Source: Streptomyces sp. NBC_00554 (GTDB lineage: Bacteria; Actinomycetota; Actinomycetes; Streptomycetales; Streptomycetaceae). Taken from it: a stretch of 64,000 bases of DNA. Of this stretch, positions 43,225-53,700 are shown piece by piece (position 1 is the stretch's first letter; each line of letters starts with the position of its first letter). Where the stretch lies: assembly GCF_041431135.1 (NCBI RefSeq), contig NZ_CP107799.1:9626501-9690500 (forward strand). Reading direction: 5' to 3'. The notes beneath the pieces are model-generated. The model ran no database searches. It worked only from the letters and a program-made list of their open reading frames with translations, and was not told where the DNA came from. Position numbers and translations under genes: made by a program.

Positions 43225-44580
43225 ATGTCGCAGGTTCTACCTGGTGGCGCACCACTGGTCCATGACCTCATCGGCATCGGCTTCGGCCCGTCCAACGTGG
43301 CCATGGCGATCGCACTCAGCGAGCACAACGCACGCGCCGGCAGGCAGGAGGCGATCACCGCTCAATTCTTCGAGCAGCAGCCGCGCTTCGGCTGGCACCG
43401 CGGCATGCTGATCGACGACGCGACCATGCAGGTGTCCTTTCTCAAGGATCTGGTGACGCTCCGGAACCCGGCCAGCGAGTTCAGCTTCCTCTGCTACCTG
43501 AAGAGCAAGGGACGGCTGATCGACTTCATCAACCACAAGAGCCTCTTCCCGCTGCGGGTGGAGTTCCACGACTACTTCGAGTGGGCCGCGGCCAAGGTCG
43601 ACGACATGGTCTCCTACGGTCATGAGGTCGTCGGGGTCACGCCTTTCGTCCGTGACGGAGTCGTGGAGTACCTGGACGTGACGGTCCGGTCGGCGGAGGG
43701 GCTCGCGGTCCACCGGGCCCGCAACCTCGTCTTCGGCACCGGGCTGCGTCCCCTCATGCCGGAGGGCGTGGAGCGCGGCGACCGCGTCTGGCACAGCTCC
43801 GAACTCCTGGCGAAGGTCGACGGGTTGGAGGGCAGTTCGCCCGACCGGTTCGTCGTCGTGGGCGCCGGGCAGAGCGCCGCCGAGAACGTCGCCTACCTGC
43901 ACCGCCGCTTCCCCCGGGCCGAGGTCTGCGCGGTCTTCTCCCGCTACGGCTACAGCCCCGCCGACGACAGCAGCTTCGCCAACCGGATCTTCGACCCCGG
44001 GGCGGTCGACGAATACTTCGCCGCGCCCGAGGACGTCAAGCGCCGGCTGATGGACTACCACGGCAGCACCAACTACTCCGTGGTGGACATCGACTTGATC
44101 GACGACCTGTACCGGCAGATGTACCAGGAGAAGGTGCTCGGCACCGAGCGGCTGCGCTTCCTCAACGTGTCCCGGCTGGCCGACGTCAAGGAGAGGCCGG
44201 ACATGGTCCGTGCCACCGTGAAGTCCCTCGTCACCGGCGAGGAGACTCTCCTGGACGCGGACATCGTGGTCTTCGCCACCGGCTACAGCCAGGCAGACTC
44301 CCTCGGCCTTCTTGGCGAGGTCGCGGACCGCTGCCTCCGCGACGACGAGGGCCGCGTCCGCGTCGAACGTGACTACCGCATCACGACGGATCCCGACCTG
44401 CGCTGCGGCATCTACCTGCAGGGCGGCACGGAGCACACGCACGGCATCACGTCGTCTCTGCTGTCCAACACCGCCATCAGGGTCGGCGAGATCCTGGACT
44501 CGCTCCTCGACCGGGGCCTCAAGCCCGCATCCGACGAGGCCCGGATGGTCGCCGACGGAACCGGCAGCACCGCCGGCTAG
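43225..44580 (+). CDS. cchB: L-ornithine N5-monooxygenase CchB
   Basis: 451 residues. ATG at 43225 has GGGAGT upstream and gives the standard MSQVLPG start; a GTG at 43144 would extend almost to the iron box. The FAD loop is IGIGFGPSNVAMAIAL, the NADPH loop VVGAGQSAAENVAYL, and the conserved ATGY occurs as VVFATGYSQ. It is a class B flavin monooxygenase that hydroxylates the delta-amino group of ornithine, the first committed step to the hydroxamate units of coelichelin. Confidence 0.95.
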   Translation: MSQVLPGGAPLVHDLIGIGFGPSNVAMAIALSEHNARAGRQEAITAQFFEQQPRFGWHRGMLIDDATMQVSFLKDLVTLRNPASEFSFLCYLKSKGRLIDFINHKSLFPLRVEFHDYFEWAAAKVDDMVSYGHEVVGVTPFVRDGVVEYLDVTVRSAEGLAVHRARNLVFGTGLRPLMPEGVERGDRVWHSSELLAKVDGLEGSSPDRFVVVGAGQSAAENVAYLHRRFPRAEVCAVFSRYGYSPADDSSFANRIFDPGAVDEYFAAPEDVKRRLMDYHGSTNYSVVDIDLIDDLYRQMYQEKVLGTERLRFLNVSRLADVKERPDMVRATVKSLVTGEETLLDADIVVFATGYSQADSLGLLGEVADRCLRDDEGRVRVERDYRITTDPDLRCGIYLQGGTEHTHGITSSLLSNTAIRVGEILDSLLDRGLKPASDEARMVADGTGSTAG

Positions 44581-44692
44581 GCCGCTCACCGGTTCACCCC
44601 CCACACCGCCGCGCTCCGCCCGGTGCACCGCACCGGGCGGGCGCGGCAGCCCTGTGCAACCCCGTGAAACCAAAGGGATAACGTACGTCGAC

Positions 44693-45754
44693 ATGGGCAT
44701 GACTGCAGTTGAGCGCCTCGCGCCCAGGGGCACAACAGAGGCCCGTCGTAGGCGGGTTGTGGGTTTGGGCATGCTTGTGGCGATCCTCGTGACCGCGGGG
44801 GCGGTGTCGTTGGCTGTCGGTGCGCGCGCGTTGAGCCCCGGCGAGGTGTGGCACGGGTTGTTCGCGGGACCGCAGGACTCGGACCAGCGGCTCACCGAGA
44901 TCAGGCTCATCGTGCAGACCGTGCGGGTGCCCCGGACGGTGCTCGCGATCGTGGCGGGCATCGCGCTGGGGGTCGGCGGGGCGCTGATCCAGGGATACAC
45001 CCGCAACCCGATCGCGGACACGGGCTTGCTGGGGGTGAACGCGGGCGCCTCGTTCGCCGTGGTTTCCGTGATCGCCGTGTTCGGGTTCTCCAACCCGTTC
45101 CAGTACGTCTGGTTCGCCTTCCTTGGGGCGGCGGTCGCCGGTGTCGTCGTGTTCGGTCTCGCGAGCATCGGCCGAGGGGCCGGCAACCCGTTGACGCTCG
45201 CCCTTGCCGGGCAGGGGATCGCGGTGTTCCTCGCGGCGATGACCACGGCGGTCGCGCTGTCGGACCAGGCGTCGCTGAACGCGCTGCGGTTCTGGAACGC
45301 GGGATCCGTGGCCGGCGTCGGATTCGACGTCATCTGGCCGGTGACCGCGTTCATCGCCGCCGGGTTGCTGCTGGCGCTGACCACGCTGCCCGCCATCAAC
45401 CTGCTCAACCTGGGGGACGACGTGGCACGGGGACTGGGCGTGAACCTCGCGCTGAGCCGGACCATCGGCATCGTCGCCATCACCCTGCTGGCGGGCGCGA
45501 CGACGGCGGCGTGCGGCCCCATCGCGTTTCTCGGGCTCATGGTGGCCCACGTGGCCCGCTATCTGACCGGGCCGGACTATCGCTGGCTGGTGCCGTACGC
45601 GGGTCTGCTCGGCGCCATAATCCTGCTGGTCTGCGACATCGTGGGGCGCCTGGTGGTACGGCCGGGTGAGTTGGACGCGGGTGTCGTCGTCGCTCTCCTC
45701 GGTGCCCCGTTCTTCGCGGTACTGGTGTGGCGCGGAAAGTTCAAGAACGCATGA
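44693..45754 (+). CDS. cchC: Ferri-siderophore ABC permease CchC
   Basis: 353 residues. ATG at 44693 is the first start after the cchB stop; AAGGGA lies 14 nt upstream, rather far. It is a FecCD/BtuC-family permease with about ten membrane segments: GIALGVGGALIQGYTRNPIA is the family signature and CGPIAFLGLMVAHVARYLTG the conserved end. It forms the import channel with CchD. Its stop overlaps cchD by 4 bp. Confidence 0.9.
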   Translation: MGMTAVERLAPRGTTEARRRRVVGLGMLVAILVTAGAVSLAVGARALSPGEVWHGLFAGPQDSDQRLTEIRLIVQTVRVPRTVLAIVAGIALGVGGALIQGYTRNPIADTGLLGVNAGASFAVVSVIAVFGFSNPFQYVWFAFLGAAVAGVVVFGLASIGRGAGNPLTLALAGQGIAVFLAAMTTAVALSDQASLNALRFWNAGSVAGVGFDVIWPVTAFIAAGLLLALTTLPAINLLNLGDDVARGLGVNLALSRTIGIVAITLLAGATTAACGPIAFLGLMVAHVARYLTGPDYRWLVPYAGLLGAIILLVCDIVGRLVVRPGELDAGVVVALLGAPFFAVLVWRGKFKNA

Positions 45755-46812
45755 ACGGGACGGACTTGAAGCCATCGGTGGCGCCGGGCGTGCGGCTCGG
45801 CCACGTGTCGTTCGTGTGGCGGCCCTGGATCGTGTTCGTCACGCTGCTGCTGGCGGCGGCGACCTTCCTGATGTTCTGCGTGTCCATCGGCGTCGGGGAC
45901 TTCCCCATCGCCCTGCCCCAGGTCATCTCCACGATCCTGGGCCAGGGCGAGCGGGTCGACGAGTTCGTGATCATGGATCTGCGGATGCCGCGTGCCCTGG
46001 CCGGGCTCATCGTGGGGATCGCGCTGGGGGTGTCCGGGGCGATCACGCAGTCCATCGCGCGCAATGCGCTGGCCAGTCCGGACATTCTGGGGGTCACCGG
46101 GGGAGCCAGCGCGGTCGCGGTGTTCCTGGTGACGGTGTCGGGCGGGACCGCAGCGGCGATCGTCAACTCCGTGGGCCTGTCCGCCGCGGCGCTGGCCGGC
46201 GGTCTCGGCACGGGTCTGCTGGTGTACTTCCTGGCGTGGCGGCGCGGGATCGACGGCTTCCGGCTCATCCTCATCGGCATCTCGGTGAGCGCCGTGATGG
46301 AGGCGATCACGACCTGGCTGCTCGTCACGGCCGACATCAGGGACGTGGCCCGGGCCCAGGCGTGGCTGGTCGGCTCACTGGACGGCCGGTCGTGGGACGA
46401 GGTCCGGGTGGCGTTCTGGTGCACCCTCGTCCTCTTGGTCGTCGTGTCCTGCGTCGCGTTCCAGTTCAAGCCGATGCACTTCGGCGACGAGGTCGCCGCG
46501 GGCCTGGGCGTCCGGTACACGATGGTGCGGGCGGTCCTGCTGCTGTGCGCGGTACTGCTCGCCGGTGTGGCGGTGGGCGCCGCGGGCCCGGTGCCGTTCG
46601 TCGCGCTGGTGGCGCCGCAGGTGGCGATGCGTCTGGCGCGGTGCCCCACACCGCCGATGGTGGCCTCCGGACTGGTGGGAGCGCTGCTGCTGATCGGTGC
46701 GGACCTGGTCGCGCGCACAGCCCTGCCCATCACTCTCCCTGTCGGCGTGGTGACCGCGGCGATCGGCGGTCCCTTCCTCGTCTATCTGTTGGTGCGGGCG
46801 AACCTCAGATAG
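45751..46812 (+). CDS. cchD: Ferri-siderophore ABC permease CchD
   Basis: 353 residues from the ATG overlapping the cchC stop. It is also a FecCD-type permease (GIALGVSGAITQSIARNALA; GPVPFVALVAPQVAMRLARC). With CchC it forms a heterodimeric channel driven by CchE and fed by the lipoprotein CchF. Confidence 0.92.
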   Translation: MNGTDLKPSVAPGVRLGHVSFVWRPWIVFVTLLLAAATFLMFCVSIGVGDFPIALPQVISTILGQGERVDEFVIMDLRMPRALAGLIVGIALGVSGAITQSIARNALASPDILGVTGGASAVAVFLVTVSGGTAAAIVNSVGLSAAALAGGLGTGLLVYFLAWRRGIDGFRLILIGISVSAVMEAITTWLLVTADIRDVARAQAWLVGSLDGRSWDEVRVAFWCTLVLLVVVSCVAFQFKPMHFGDEVAAGLGVRYTMVRAVLLLCAVLLAGVAVGAAGPVPFVALVAPQVAMRLARCPTPPMVASGLVGALLLIGADLVARTALPITLPVGVVTAAIGGPFLVYLLVRANLR

Positions 46813-46826
46813 CTGTTGGCTGCTAA

Positions 46827-46845
46827 AAAGGTTAGGCACACCTAA
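46827..46845 (+). promoter_or_regulatory. Iron box upstream of cchE
   Basis: AAAGGTTAGGCACACCTAA, 16 of 19 matches to the consensus, 15 bp before the GTG start of cchE. It implies a separate iron-controlled promoter inside the import gene set. Confidence 0.88.
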
Positions 46846-46860
46846 ATACGAGGGGGCCCT

Positions 46861-47715
46861 GTGGTCGCTCAGAACGTCACCGAGATCGAGTCCGTGGCCC
46901 AAGGCGTCTCACGGCTGGCAGCCAGGGGGGTCACGGTCGGGTACGGCGGCCGGATGGTCATCGACGATCTCGATGTGGCGATCCCGCCCGGGGTGATCAC
47001 CACGATCATCGGCCCCAACGGCTGTGGGAAATCAACCCTGTTGCGGACCCTGTCGCGGCTGCTCAAGCCGGCCAAGGGGACGGTGGTCCTGGACGGCGAC
47101 GACATCGTCAAGCTCAAGACCAGGGACGTGGCGAAGAAGCTCGGCCTGTTGCCGCAGGCGCCGGTCGCGCCGGAGGGGCTGACGGTGTCCGACCTGGTCG
47201 CCAGGGGGCGCCATCCGCACCAGAGTTGGCTGCGGCAGTGGTCCTCTGACGACGCGGCCGTCGTGGAGCGCGCGCTGGCCATGACCGGGGTGTCCGATCT
47301 GGCCGACCGCCCGGTCGACTCGCTGTCGGGCGGGCAGCGCCAGCGCGTCTGGATCTCGATGACCCTGGCTCAGGGAACCGACCTGCTCCTGCTCGACGAG
47401 CCGACCACCTACCTGGACCTGGCGCACGCGATCGACGTGCTCGACCTGGTGGACGACCTGCACGAGTCGGGGTGCACCGTGGTCATGGTGCTGCACGACC
47501 TCAATCTGGCCACGCGCTACAGCGACAACCTCATCGTGATGAGGGAGGGGTCGATCCTGGCGCAGGGGCATCCGCGTGACGTGATCACCGCCGAGCTGCT
47601 GCACGAGGCTTTCGGGCTGCGGGCCAAGGTGATTGACGATCCGGTGGGCGACCGGCCGCTCGTCGTGCCGATCGGCCGCGCGCACGTCCAGCTCGATCAG
47701 TCGGGGCACAGATAA
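46861..47715 (+). CDS. cchE: Ferri-siderophore ABC ATP-binding protein CchE
   Basis: 284 residues, GTG start with AGGGGG upstream. Walker A GPNGCGKST, signature LSGGQRQRVWIS, Walker B LLLLDEPTTYLD and switch His in VLHDLNLA are intact, typical of FepC/FhuC-type ATPases. It powers uptake of ferric coelichelin through CchCD. Confidence 0.93.
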   Translation: MVAQNVTEIESVAQGVSRLAARGVTVGYGGRMVIDDLDVAIPPGVITTIIGPNGCGKSTLLRTLSRLLKPAKGTVVLDGDDIVKLKTRDVAKKLGLLPQAPVAPEGLTVSDLVARGRHPHQSWLRQWSSDDAAVVERALAMTGVSDLADRPVDSLSGGQRQRVWISMTLAQGTDLLLLDEPTTYLDLAHAIDVLDLVDDLHESGCTVVMVLHDLNLATRYSDNLIVMREGSILAQGHPRDVITAELLHEAFGLRAKVIDDPVGDRPLVVPIGRAHVQLDQSGHR

Positions 47716-47735
47716 AACACAAGTTCAGGCGCAAG

Positions 47736-47754
47736 TAAGGCTAGGCTAGCCTCA
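47736..47754 (+). promoter_or_regulatory. Iron box upstream of cchF
   Basis: TAAGGCTAGGCTAGCCTCA, 14 of 19 matches to the consensus, embedded in a longer near-palindrome (AAGTAAGGCT / AGCCTCACTTG). Confidence 0.8.
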
Positions 47755-47825
47755 CTTGGGGCGATAAGGTTTGCCTGCCCTCAGGAAAGGGCGCAGTGGA
47801 CGGCGCGAGAGCAAGGGATTTCCGG

Positions 47826-48881
47826 ATGCAGCTCCATCGAACAAAGCTGATGAAGTCCTCGCGGCGGCTGGCGGCGGTACTGTCCGCCGTGGCCCTCGGT
47901 GTCGGTCTCCTCGCGGGATGCGGTTCGGACTCCGCGGACGAGACGAGTGACAAGCCCTCGTCCACCACCGCGGCCGGCGTCTTCCCGGTCACGGTGGAGC
48001 ACGCGTTCGGATCCACGAAGGTCACCAAGGCTCCCGAGCGGGTCGTCACCGTCGGCTACACGGACGACCAGACCGTCCTGGCCTTCGGCATCAAGCCGGT
48101 CGGCATGGTGGACCAGTACCCCAACCCCGCGGGCCAGAGCCCCGACATCAACACCCAGTGGCCCTGGGTGAAGGACCAGTGGGGCGACACCAAGCCCGAG
48201 GTCATCATGAGCAACGGTGACTCCGGCCCCAACTACGAGAAGATCGCCGCCCTGCGGCCGGACCTGATCATCGCGGTCTACTCCGAGGTCGACCAGGCCG
48301 CCTACGACAAGCTCTCCCAGATCGCCCCGACGGTGGGCCGCACCAAGACCGAGAAGGAGCTGTTCAGCGCGCCCTGGCAGGACAACGCGCTGCACATCGC
48401 CAAGGCACTCGGCAAGGCTGAGGAGGGCGAGAAGATGGTGCAGGGCATCCAGGACCAGCTCGACGCCGCCAAGGCGGCGCACCCCGAGTTCGCGAGCCAG
48501 ACCGCCGTGGGGCTGTCCTGGTACGAGGACTCGGTGGCGCCGTTCACCTCCACCGACGTCCGCGGACGGCTGCTGACGGGGATCGGCTTCAAGTACCAGA
48601 CCGAGATCGACAAGATCGCGGACGGCAGCTTCTACACCAAGCTCTCTCCCGAGCGCGTCGACCTGGTGGACGTCGACCGCATCTTCGTCATCAACGACAA
48701 GGCGGACACGGACGCGCTGAAGAAGTTCAAGCTGTTCACCAACCTGGACGCCGTCAAGAACGGCAAGGTGTCGTACCTGCTCGACAGTGAGGGCCCGGCG
48801 ATCGGCGCGGCCATCTCCCAGGGCACCCTGCTGTCCATGCCGTACGCGATCGACGAGCTCGTCAAGTCGGCGGCCGGCTAA
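47826..48881 (+). CDS. cchF: Ferri-siderophore-binding lipoprotein CchF
   Basis: 351 residues. ATG at 47826 is chosen (AAGGGA 7 nt upstream); GTG 47796 and ATG 47850 are alternatives. The signal ends in the lipobox LLAGC (Cys about residue 33). The mature protein is a class III (FepB/FhuD-like) binding protein with two lobes joined by a long helix (APERVVTVGY, PDLIIAVYSEVDQAAYDKLS). It binds ferric coelichelin at the outer face of the membrane. Confidence 0.92.
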   Translation: MQLHRTKLMKSSRRLAAVLSAVALGVGLLAGCGSDSADETSDKPSSTTAAGVFPVTVEHAFGSTKVTKAPERVVTVGYTDDQTVLAFGIKPVGMVDQYPNPAGQSPDINTQWPWVKDQWGDTKPEVIMSNGDSGPNYEKIAALRPDLIIAVYSEVDQAAYDKLSQIAPTVGRTKTEKELFSAPWQDNALHIAKALGKAEEGEKMVQGIQDQLDAAKAAHPEFASQTAVGLSWYEDSVAPFTSTDVRGRLLTGIGFKYQTEIDKIADGSFYTKLSPERVDLVDVDRIFVINDKADTDALKKFKLFTNLDAVKNGKVSYLLDSEGPAIGAAISQGTLLSMPYAIDELVKSAAG

Positions 48882-48927
48882 AGATGTTGATCGACGCGAC
48901 CTGTGCCCGGCCTGCCATGGCCCGGGT

Positions 48928-50715
48928 GTGAGCGGCACGGACACGGGCGTCGCCCCGGCGGTCCTGCGTACGGCTTCCGGACGCGAGGCGTCCCGGTGGG
49001 TCGCGGCGCACTGCCGTGAGGTGCCGGGGCTGACGGCGGCCACCGTGTTCACCACGGTGGCCGGCGCGGCGCTCCAGGTACTCCCGGTGCTGCTGCTCGG
49101 CCGGGTGGTCGACGGAGTGGTCGAGGGCGAACCGCGCTCGGTCCTGGTCACGGTCGGGGCGTTGATGGTGGCCGCCGCGCTGCTCGGCGCGGCAGCCACC
49201 GCGGTGTCGACCTACCTGATCGGACGGTTGGGCGCGGATCTGCTCGCGCGGCTCCGGGAAGGCGCCGTCCGGGCGGTACTGGGTATGCCGAGCGCACGGA
49301 TCGAACAGGTCGGCCGGGGAGACGTGCTGTCCCGGGTCGGTGACGACGTGGCCGTGCTGTCCAGGGGCATCCGAACGGCCATCCCCACGGTGTTCTCGGC
49401 GGGAGTCCTGGTCTTCATCGCCACGGTCGGCATGTTCGGCCTCGACTGGCGGCTCGGCCTGGCGGGCGCCGGTGCGCTGCCCGCGTACGGGCTGGCCCTG
49501 CGTTGGTATCTCCCCAGGTCCGCCCCGCTCTACCGGAAGCAGCGGGTGGCCCAGGCCGACCGTGCGCAGGCGCTGATCAGCGGTCTGAACGGGATAGACA
49601 CCGTCCGTGCGTACCGTCTCGAGGACGCCTTCCGCGAGAAGGTCACCCGTGAGTCGTGGCGGGTGCGCGATCTCGGCATCGAGGTGTTCCGGTTCTTCGG
49701 CCGGTTCGTCGGCAGGGAGAACCGCGCCGAGTTCATCGGCCTGGTCCTGATCCTCGTGGTGGGGTACGCCCTGCTGGAGGCCGACGCCGCCACCCTGGGC
49801 GAGGTGTCGGCGGCCCCGCTGATGTTCCACCGGCTGTTCACCCCGCTCGGGGCCATCATGTTCACCTTCGACGAGGCGCAGAAGTCGGGCGCGAGCCTGA
49901 CCAGGCTGGTCGGAGTGCTGGGGGAGGACGCGGAGGACCGGCTGGTGGGCGACTCGGCCGTCGCGTCGGCGGACGCCGTGTCGTACCCGGTGACGGTGGA
50001 GGGGCTGACGTTCCGTTATCCCGACACCGAGGAGCCGGTCCTGTGGGACGTCGACCTGACGATCCCGGCCGGCGGATCGCTCGCGCTGGTGGGCGCGACG
50101 GGCGCGGGCAAGTCGACCCTGGCCGCGCTGATCGCCGGCATCGGAACCCCACAGGCCGGGTCGGTACGCGTCGGGTCGACCGACCTCGCCGGCCTGGACG
50201 AGGCCGGAGCCCGGGCCCTGGTGAGCATCCTGACGCAGGAGACGCATGTGTTCGCCGGGCCGCTCGCCGACGACCTGCGGCTGGCCGCGCCGGAGGCGAC
50301 CGACGCGGAGCTGATGGAGGCGTTGCGCACCGTCGGCGCCGACGGGTGGGTCGATGCGCTGCCCGACGGGCTGAGCACCATGGTCGGCGAGGGCGGCGAG
50401 CGATTGGACGTCACCAAGGTCGCCCAGATCGCCCTGGCCCGGCTGGCGTTGGGCCGGTCGCCGGTGGTGGTGCTCGACGAGTCGACCGCGGAGGCGGGCA
50501 GTGAGGGCGCCGCCGAACTGGAGCGGGCCGTGCGGGCCGCGTGCTCGGGCCGGACCACGTTGTTCGTGGCGCACCGGCTGACCCAGGCGATGGCGGCGGA
50601 CCGGATCGCCGTGCTCGACGCGGGACGCGTGGTGGAGCAGGGAACCCACGAGGAGTTGGTGGCTCTGGGCGGCCGGTACGCGCGGCTGTGGCGGGCCTGG
50701 CGAGAGGGCAGTTAG
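48928..50715 (+). CDS. cchG: Coelichelin ABC half-exporter CchG with degenerate signature motif
   Basis: 595 residues from GTG 48928, which lacks a clear ribosome binding site; the frame upstream overlaps cchF. An N-terminal six-helix exporter domain (about 30-330) is joined to a nucleotide-binding domain. Walker A GATGAGKST (Lys about 395) and Walker B VVVLDES (Asp 517, Glu 518) are intact and the switch His is in VAHRLTQ. The ABC signature expected as LSGGQRQ reads LDVTKVAQ (residues 493-500). It presumably pairs with CchI, whose defects are the reverse, to export coelichelin. The stop codon lies inside the iron-box region of cchH. Confidence 0.9.
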   Translation: MSGTDTGVAPAVLRTASGREASRWVAAHCREVPGLTAATVFTTVAGAALQVLPVLLLGRVVDGVVEGEPRSVLVTVGALMVAAALLGAAATAVSTYLIGRLGADLLARLREGAVRAVLGMPSARIEQVGRGDVLSRVGDDVAVLSRGIRTAIPTVFSAGVLVFIATVGMFGLDWRLGLAGAGALPAYGLALRWYLPRSAPLYRKQRVAQADRAQALISGLNGIDTVRAYRLEDAFREKVTRESWRVRDLGIEVFRFFGRFVGRENRAEFIGLVLILVVGYALLEADAATLGEVSAAPLMFHRLFTPLGAIMFTFDEAQKSGASLTRLVGVLGEDAEDRLVGDSAVASADAVSYPVTVEGLTFRYPDTEEPVLWDVDLTIPAGGSLALVGATGAGKSTLAALIAGIGTPQAGSVRVGSTDLAGLDEAGARALVSILTQETHVFAGPLADDLRLAAPEATDAELMEALRTVGADGWVDALPDGLSTMVGEGGERLDVTKVAQIALARLALGRSPVVVLDESTAEAGSEGAAELERAVRAACSGRTTLFVAHRLTQAMAADRIAVLDAGRVVEQGTHEELVALGGRYARLWRAWREGS

Positions 50716-50745
50716 GCAAACCTAACTTAGGTTAGGCTAACTTTC
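50712..50745 (+). promoter_or_regulatory. Tandem iron boxes upstream of cchH
   Basis: TTAGGCAAACCTAA (50712-50725) overlaps the cchG stop, and TTAGGTTAGGCTAACTTTC (50727-50745, 15 of 19, first 12 bases perfect) follows one base later. The double site suggests tight iron control of the NRPS operon. Confidence 0.88.
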
Positions 50746-50772
50746 AGTCTGTGAAAGGGTGCTGAGTCTTCG

Positions 50773-53700
50773 ATGATGGAACCGAGCGCTCGTCTCGTAC
50801 AACTTTCCCCCACACGATTGACCGACGTGCGCCGGCGGACCGGCGACTATTCCGACCGGACCATCACCGAAGCGTGCGCCATCGCGCTGTCGTACTGGGC
50901 GACGGGCCAGGGCCCCGACGGCATCGACCTCAAGCCCGGCACTCTGTTCGCCGACGTCCTCGGCTGGATCGACAACGGCGGTGCCGGGCCCGGCAGTTGG
51001 GAGGTCGGCGCGGACGGCCGGAGCATCGCCGTCCCGGCGGACATCGGGCCGGCCGATGCGCAACTCGCACTGGACGACCTGGCCGACTTCCCGGACCGGC
51101 CCATCGGCACCGTCGGCCCGTCCAGCGTGGCGGCGCGGCTCGCGGCCCTGAGCGAGTGGAACGACACCGGCGCCGACCGGGTCCGCCCGACCATCGTGGA
51201 GATGTTCCGTGAGCAGGCGCGGAACAGGCCGGACGCCGTCGCCATCGTCGACGAGCACCGGTCCCTGACCTACCGTCAGGCAGCCGAGCGGTCCAGCCAG
51301 TTGGCCCACCATCTGATCGAACGCGGACTCACCGCCGAACAGGCCGTCGGCATCTCGCTGGGCCGCTCCGCCGACATGGTGATCGGCCTGCTCGCCGTGC
51401 TCCAGGCGGGGTGCGCGTTCGTGCCGCTCGATCCGCAGTGGCCCGCCGCCCGCCGAGCCGTCGTCATCGAGGACGCCGGGGTCGTGCTGCAGCTCAACGA
51501 CTCGGGCGAGCACGACTCGGGTGAACCGGAAGCCGTGGCCGTCGACCTCGGCGACTGGCGGTTCGGTTCCTACCCCGTCGAGGAGACCGGGGTCACCGTC
51601 CTCGGCAACGCCCTGGCGTACGTGATCTTCACCTCCGGTTCGACCGGCCGTCCCAAGGGCGCGATGATCCGGCACGAAGCGATCAGCGAGCGCCTGCTGT
51701 GGCAGGTCGACGAGATCCTGGGCTTCGGCCACGACGACGCGTCACTGTTCAAGGCGCCGTTGTCCTTCGACATCTCCGTCAACGAGATCTTCCTGCCACT
51801 GGTGTGCGGCGGCAGACTCGTGGTCCTGCGGCCCGGCGGCGAACGCGACCCCCACCACCTGCTCAGCGTGATCGCCGAACAGCGCGTCACCTTCACGTAC
51901 TTGGTGTCGTCCATGCTGGACGTGCTCCTCGAGATCGCGGGCGACTCCGGGCAGTTGGACAGCCTGCGGCACGTGTGGTGCGGCGGCGAGGTGCTGACCC
52001 CGGAGCTGTACGAGCGGTTCCGCACCCGGCTCGACATCCCGATGTACCACGGCTACGGCCCGGCCGAGACGACGATCGGTGTCTCGCACGTCATCTACCG
52101 GGGTGCGGCGGAACGCCTGTCGACCTCGATCGGCAAGGCCAACCCCAACACCCAGTTGTACGTGCTGGACGACGAGCTGCGGCCGGTCCCGGTCGGAGTC
52201 GGCGGCGAGCTGTACGTGGGCGGGTTCCTCCTGGGGCGCGGCTACGTCAACGCGCCCGGCCTGACGGCGTCCCGGTTCGTCGCCAACCCCTTCGCCGGTG
52301 ACGGGTCCAGGCTCTACCGGACCGGCGACCTCGCGCGGTTCGCCCCGGACGGGTCGCTGGACTTCCTCGGCCGGGCCGACAACCAGGTCAAGATCCGCGG
52401 GATGCGGCTGGAGATCGAGGATGTCGAGGTCGGTCTCGCCGAGCATCCCGGCGTACGGCACACATGCGTCGTCGCGAAGAAGAACGCGGCGGGCGGCACC
52501 TACCTCGTCGGGTACGTGATCCCGGCAACCGGCAGCGAGGCCCTGCGGGCGGTCGAGGTCAAGGCGTGGGCCGCCGAGCACATGGTGGAGTACATGGTGC
52601 CCGCCCACATCGTCGTGATGACGGAGTTCCCGCTCACCGCGAACGGCAAGCTCGACCGGAACGCGCTGCCGGAGCCCGCCGTCGGGACGGGCTCGATCGT
52701 CCCGCCCAGCACCGAGAACGAGCGCGTGGTGTGCGCGGCGATCGCGGCGCTGCTGCAGCTGGACGAGGTCGGTGTCGACCAGGACTTCTTCCAACTCGGC
52801 GGAGACAGCATTCTGGTGATCTCGCTGCTGAGCGCGCTGCGCGATGCGGGTCTCTACGTCACGACGCGGCAGATCTTCAGCAACACCGTGGTGGGGGCGC
52901 TGGCGGCGGTGGCGAGCCGTGAAGACGTCTCCACGGTGGACCACGGCGATGTCGCGACCGGTTCCGTCGTGGGATCGCCCATTGTGCAGTGGCTCGGCGA
53001 GACCACGGACGCGATCGACGGCTTCGTGCAGTCGGTGGTGCTGAACGCCCCTGCGGAGCTGACCGCAGACGCTCTCGACGCGATCCTCTCCGCCGTGCTC
53101 GGGCGGCACGACATGCTGCGCGCAAAGCTGGTGCGCGGCGACCGTTGGAGCTTCGACATCCCGGAGACGGAGCAGGCTCCCGCGGGGTGGCAGGAGAGCG
53201 ACCGACCGCTCGACGAGTGCGTCGCGCTCGCCACCGACGGGCTGGACCCGGCGGGCGGCGTCATGCTGCGTGCCGTCTGGCGCCGCGAAGCACGGCAGCT
53301 GGTCGTGGCCGTCCACCATGTGGTGGTCGACGGCGTGTCCTGGCGGGTCCTGATGGAGGACCTGGCCACGGCCTGGCGGCAGTTCGCCTCGGGCGCGCCG
53401 ATCGAGTTGCTCCCGGTGGGCACGTCGTTCCGGCGTTGGACGCAGTTGCTGGAGCGCGCGGCGTTCGACGCGGAGAGCGCCTACTTCTGGCGTCCGCTGC
53501 CAGGCGCGGACGGGCCGTTGGGCAGGCGTGCGCTGTCCGAAGCCGACACCGTCGCGGGGGAGCGGGTACGGACCGTCTCGGTCGGCCCCGATGTCACGGC
53601 CGCGCTGCTGGGCGAGATTCCCGCGAAGTTCCACGCGGGCGTCAACGACGTACTGCTGACCGCGCTCGCCGTCGCCCTCGCCCGGTGGCGCCGCGACCTC

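Noticed and set aside
43237..45540. 767-codon minus-strand open frame over cchB and cchC
   Set aside because: Antisense shadow caused by high GC; the plus strand encodes the recognised hydroxylase and permease.
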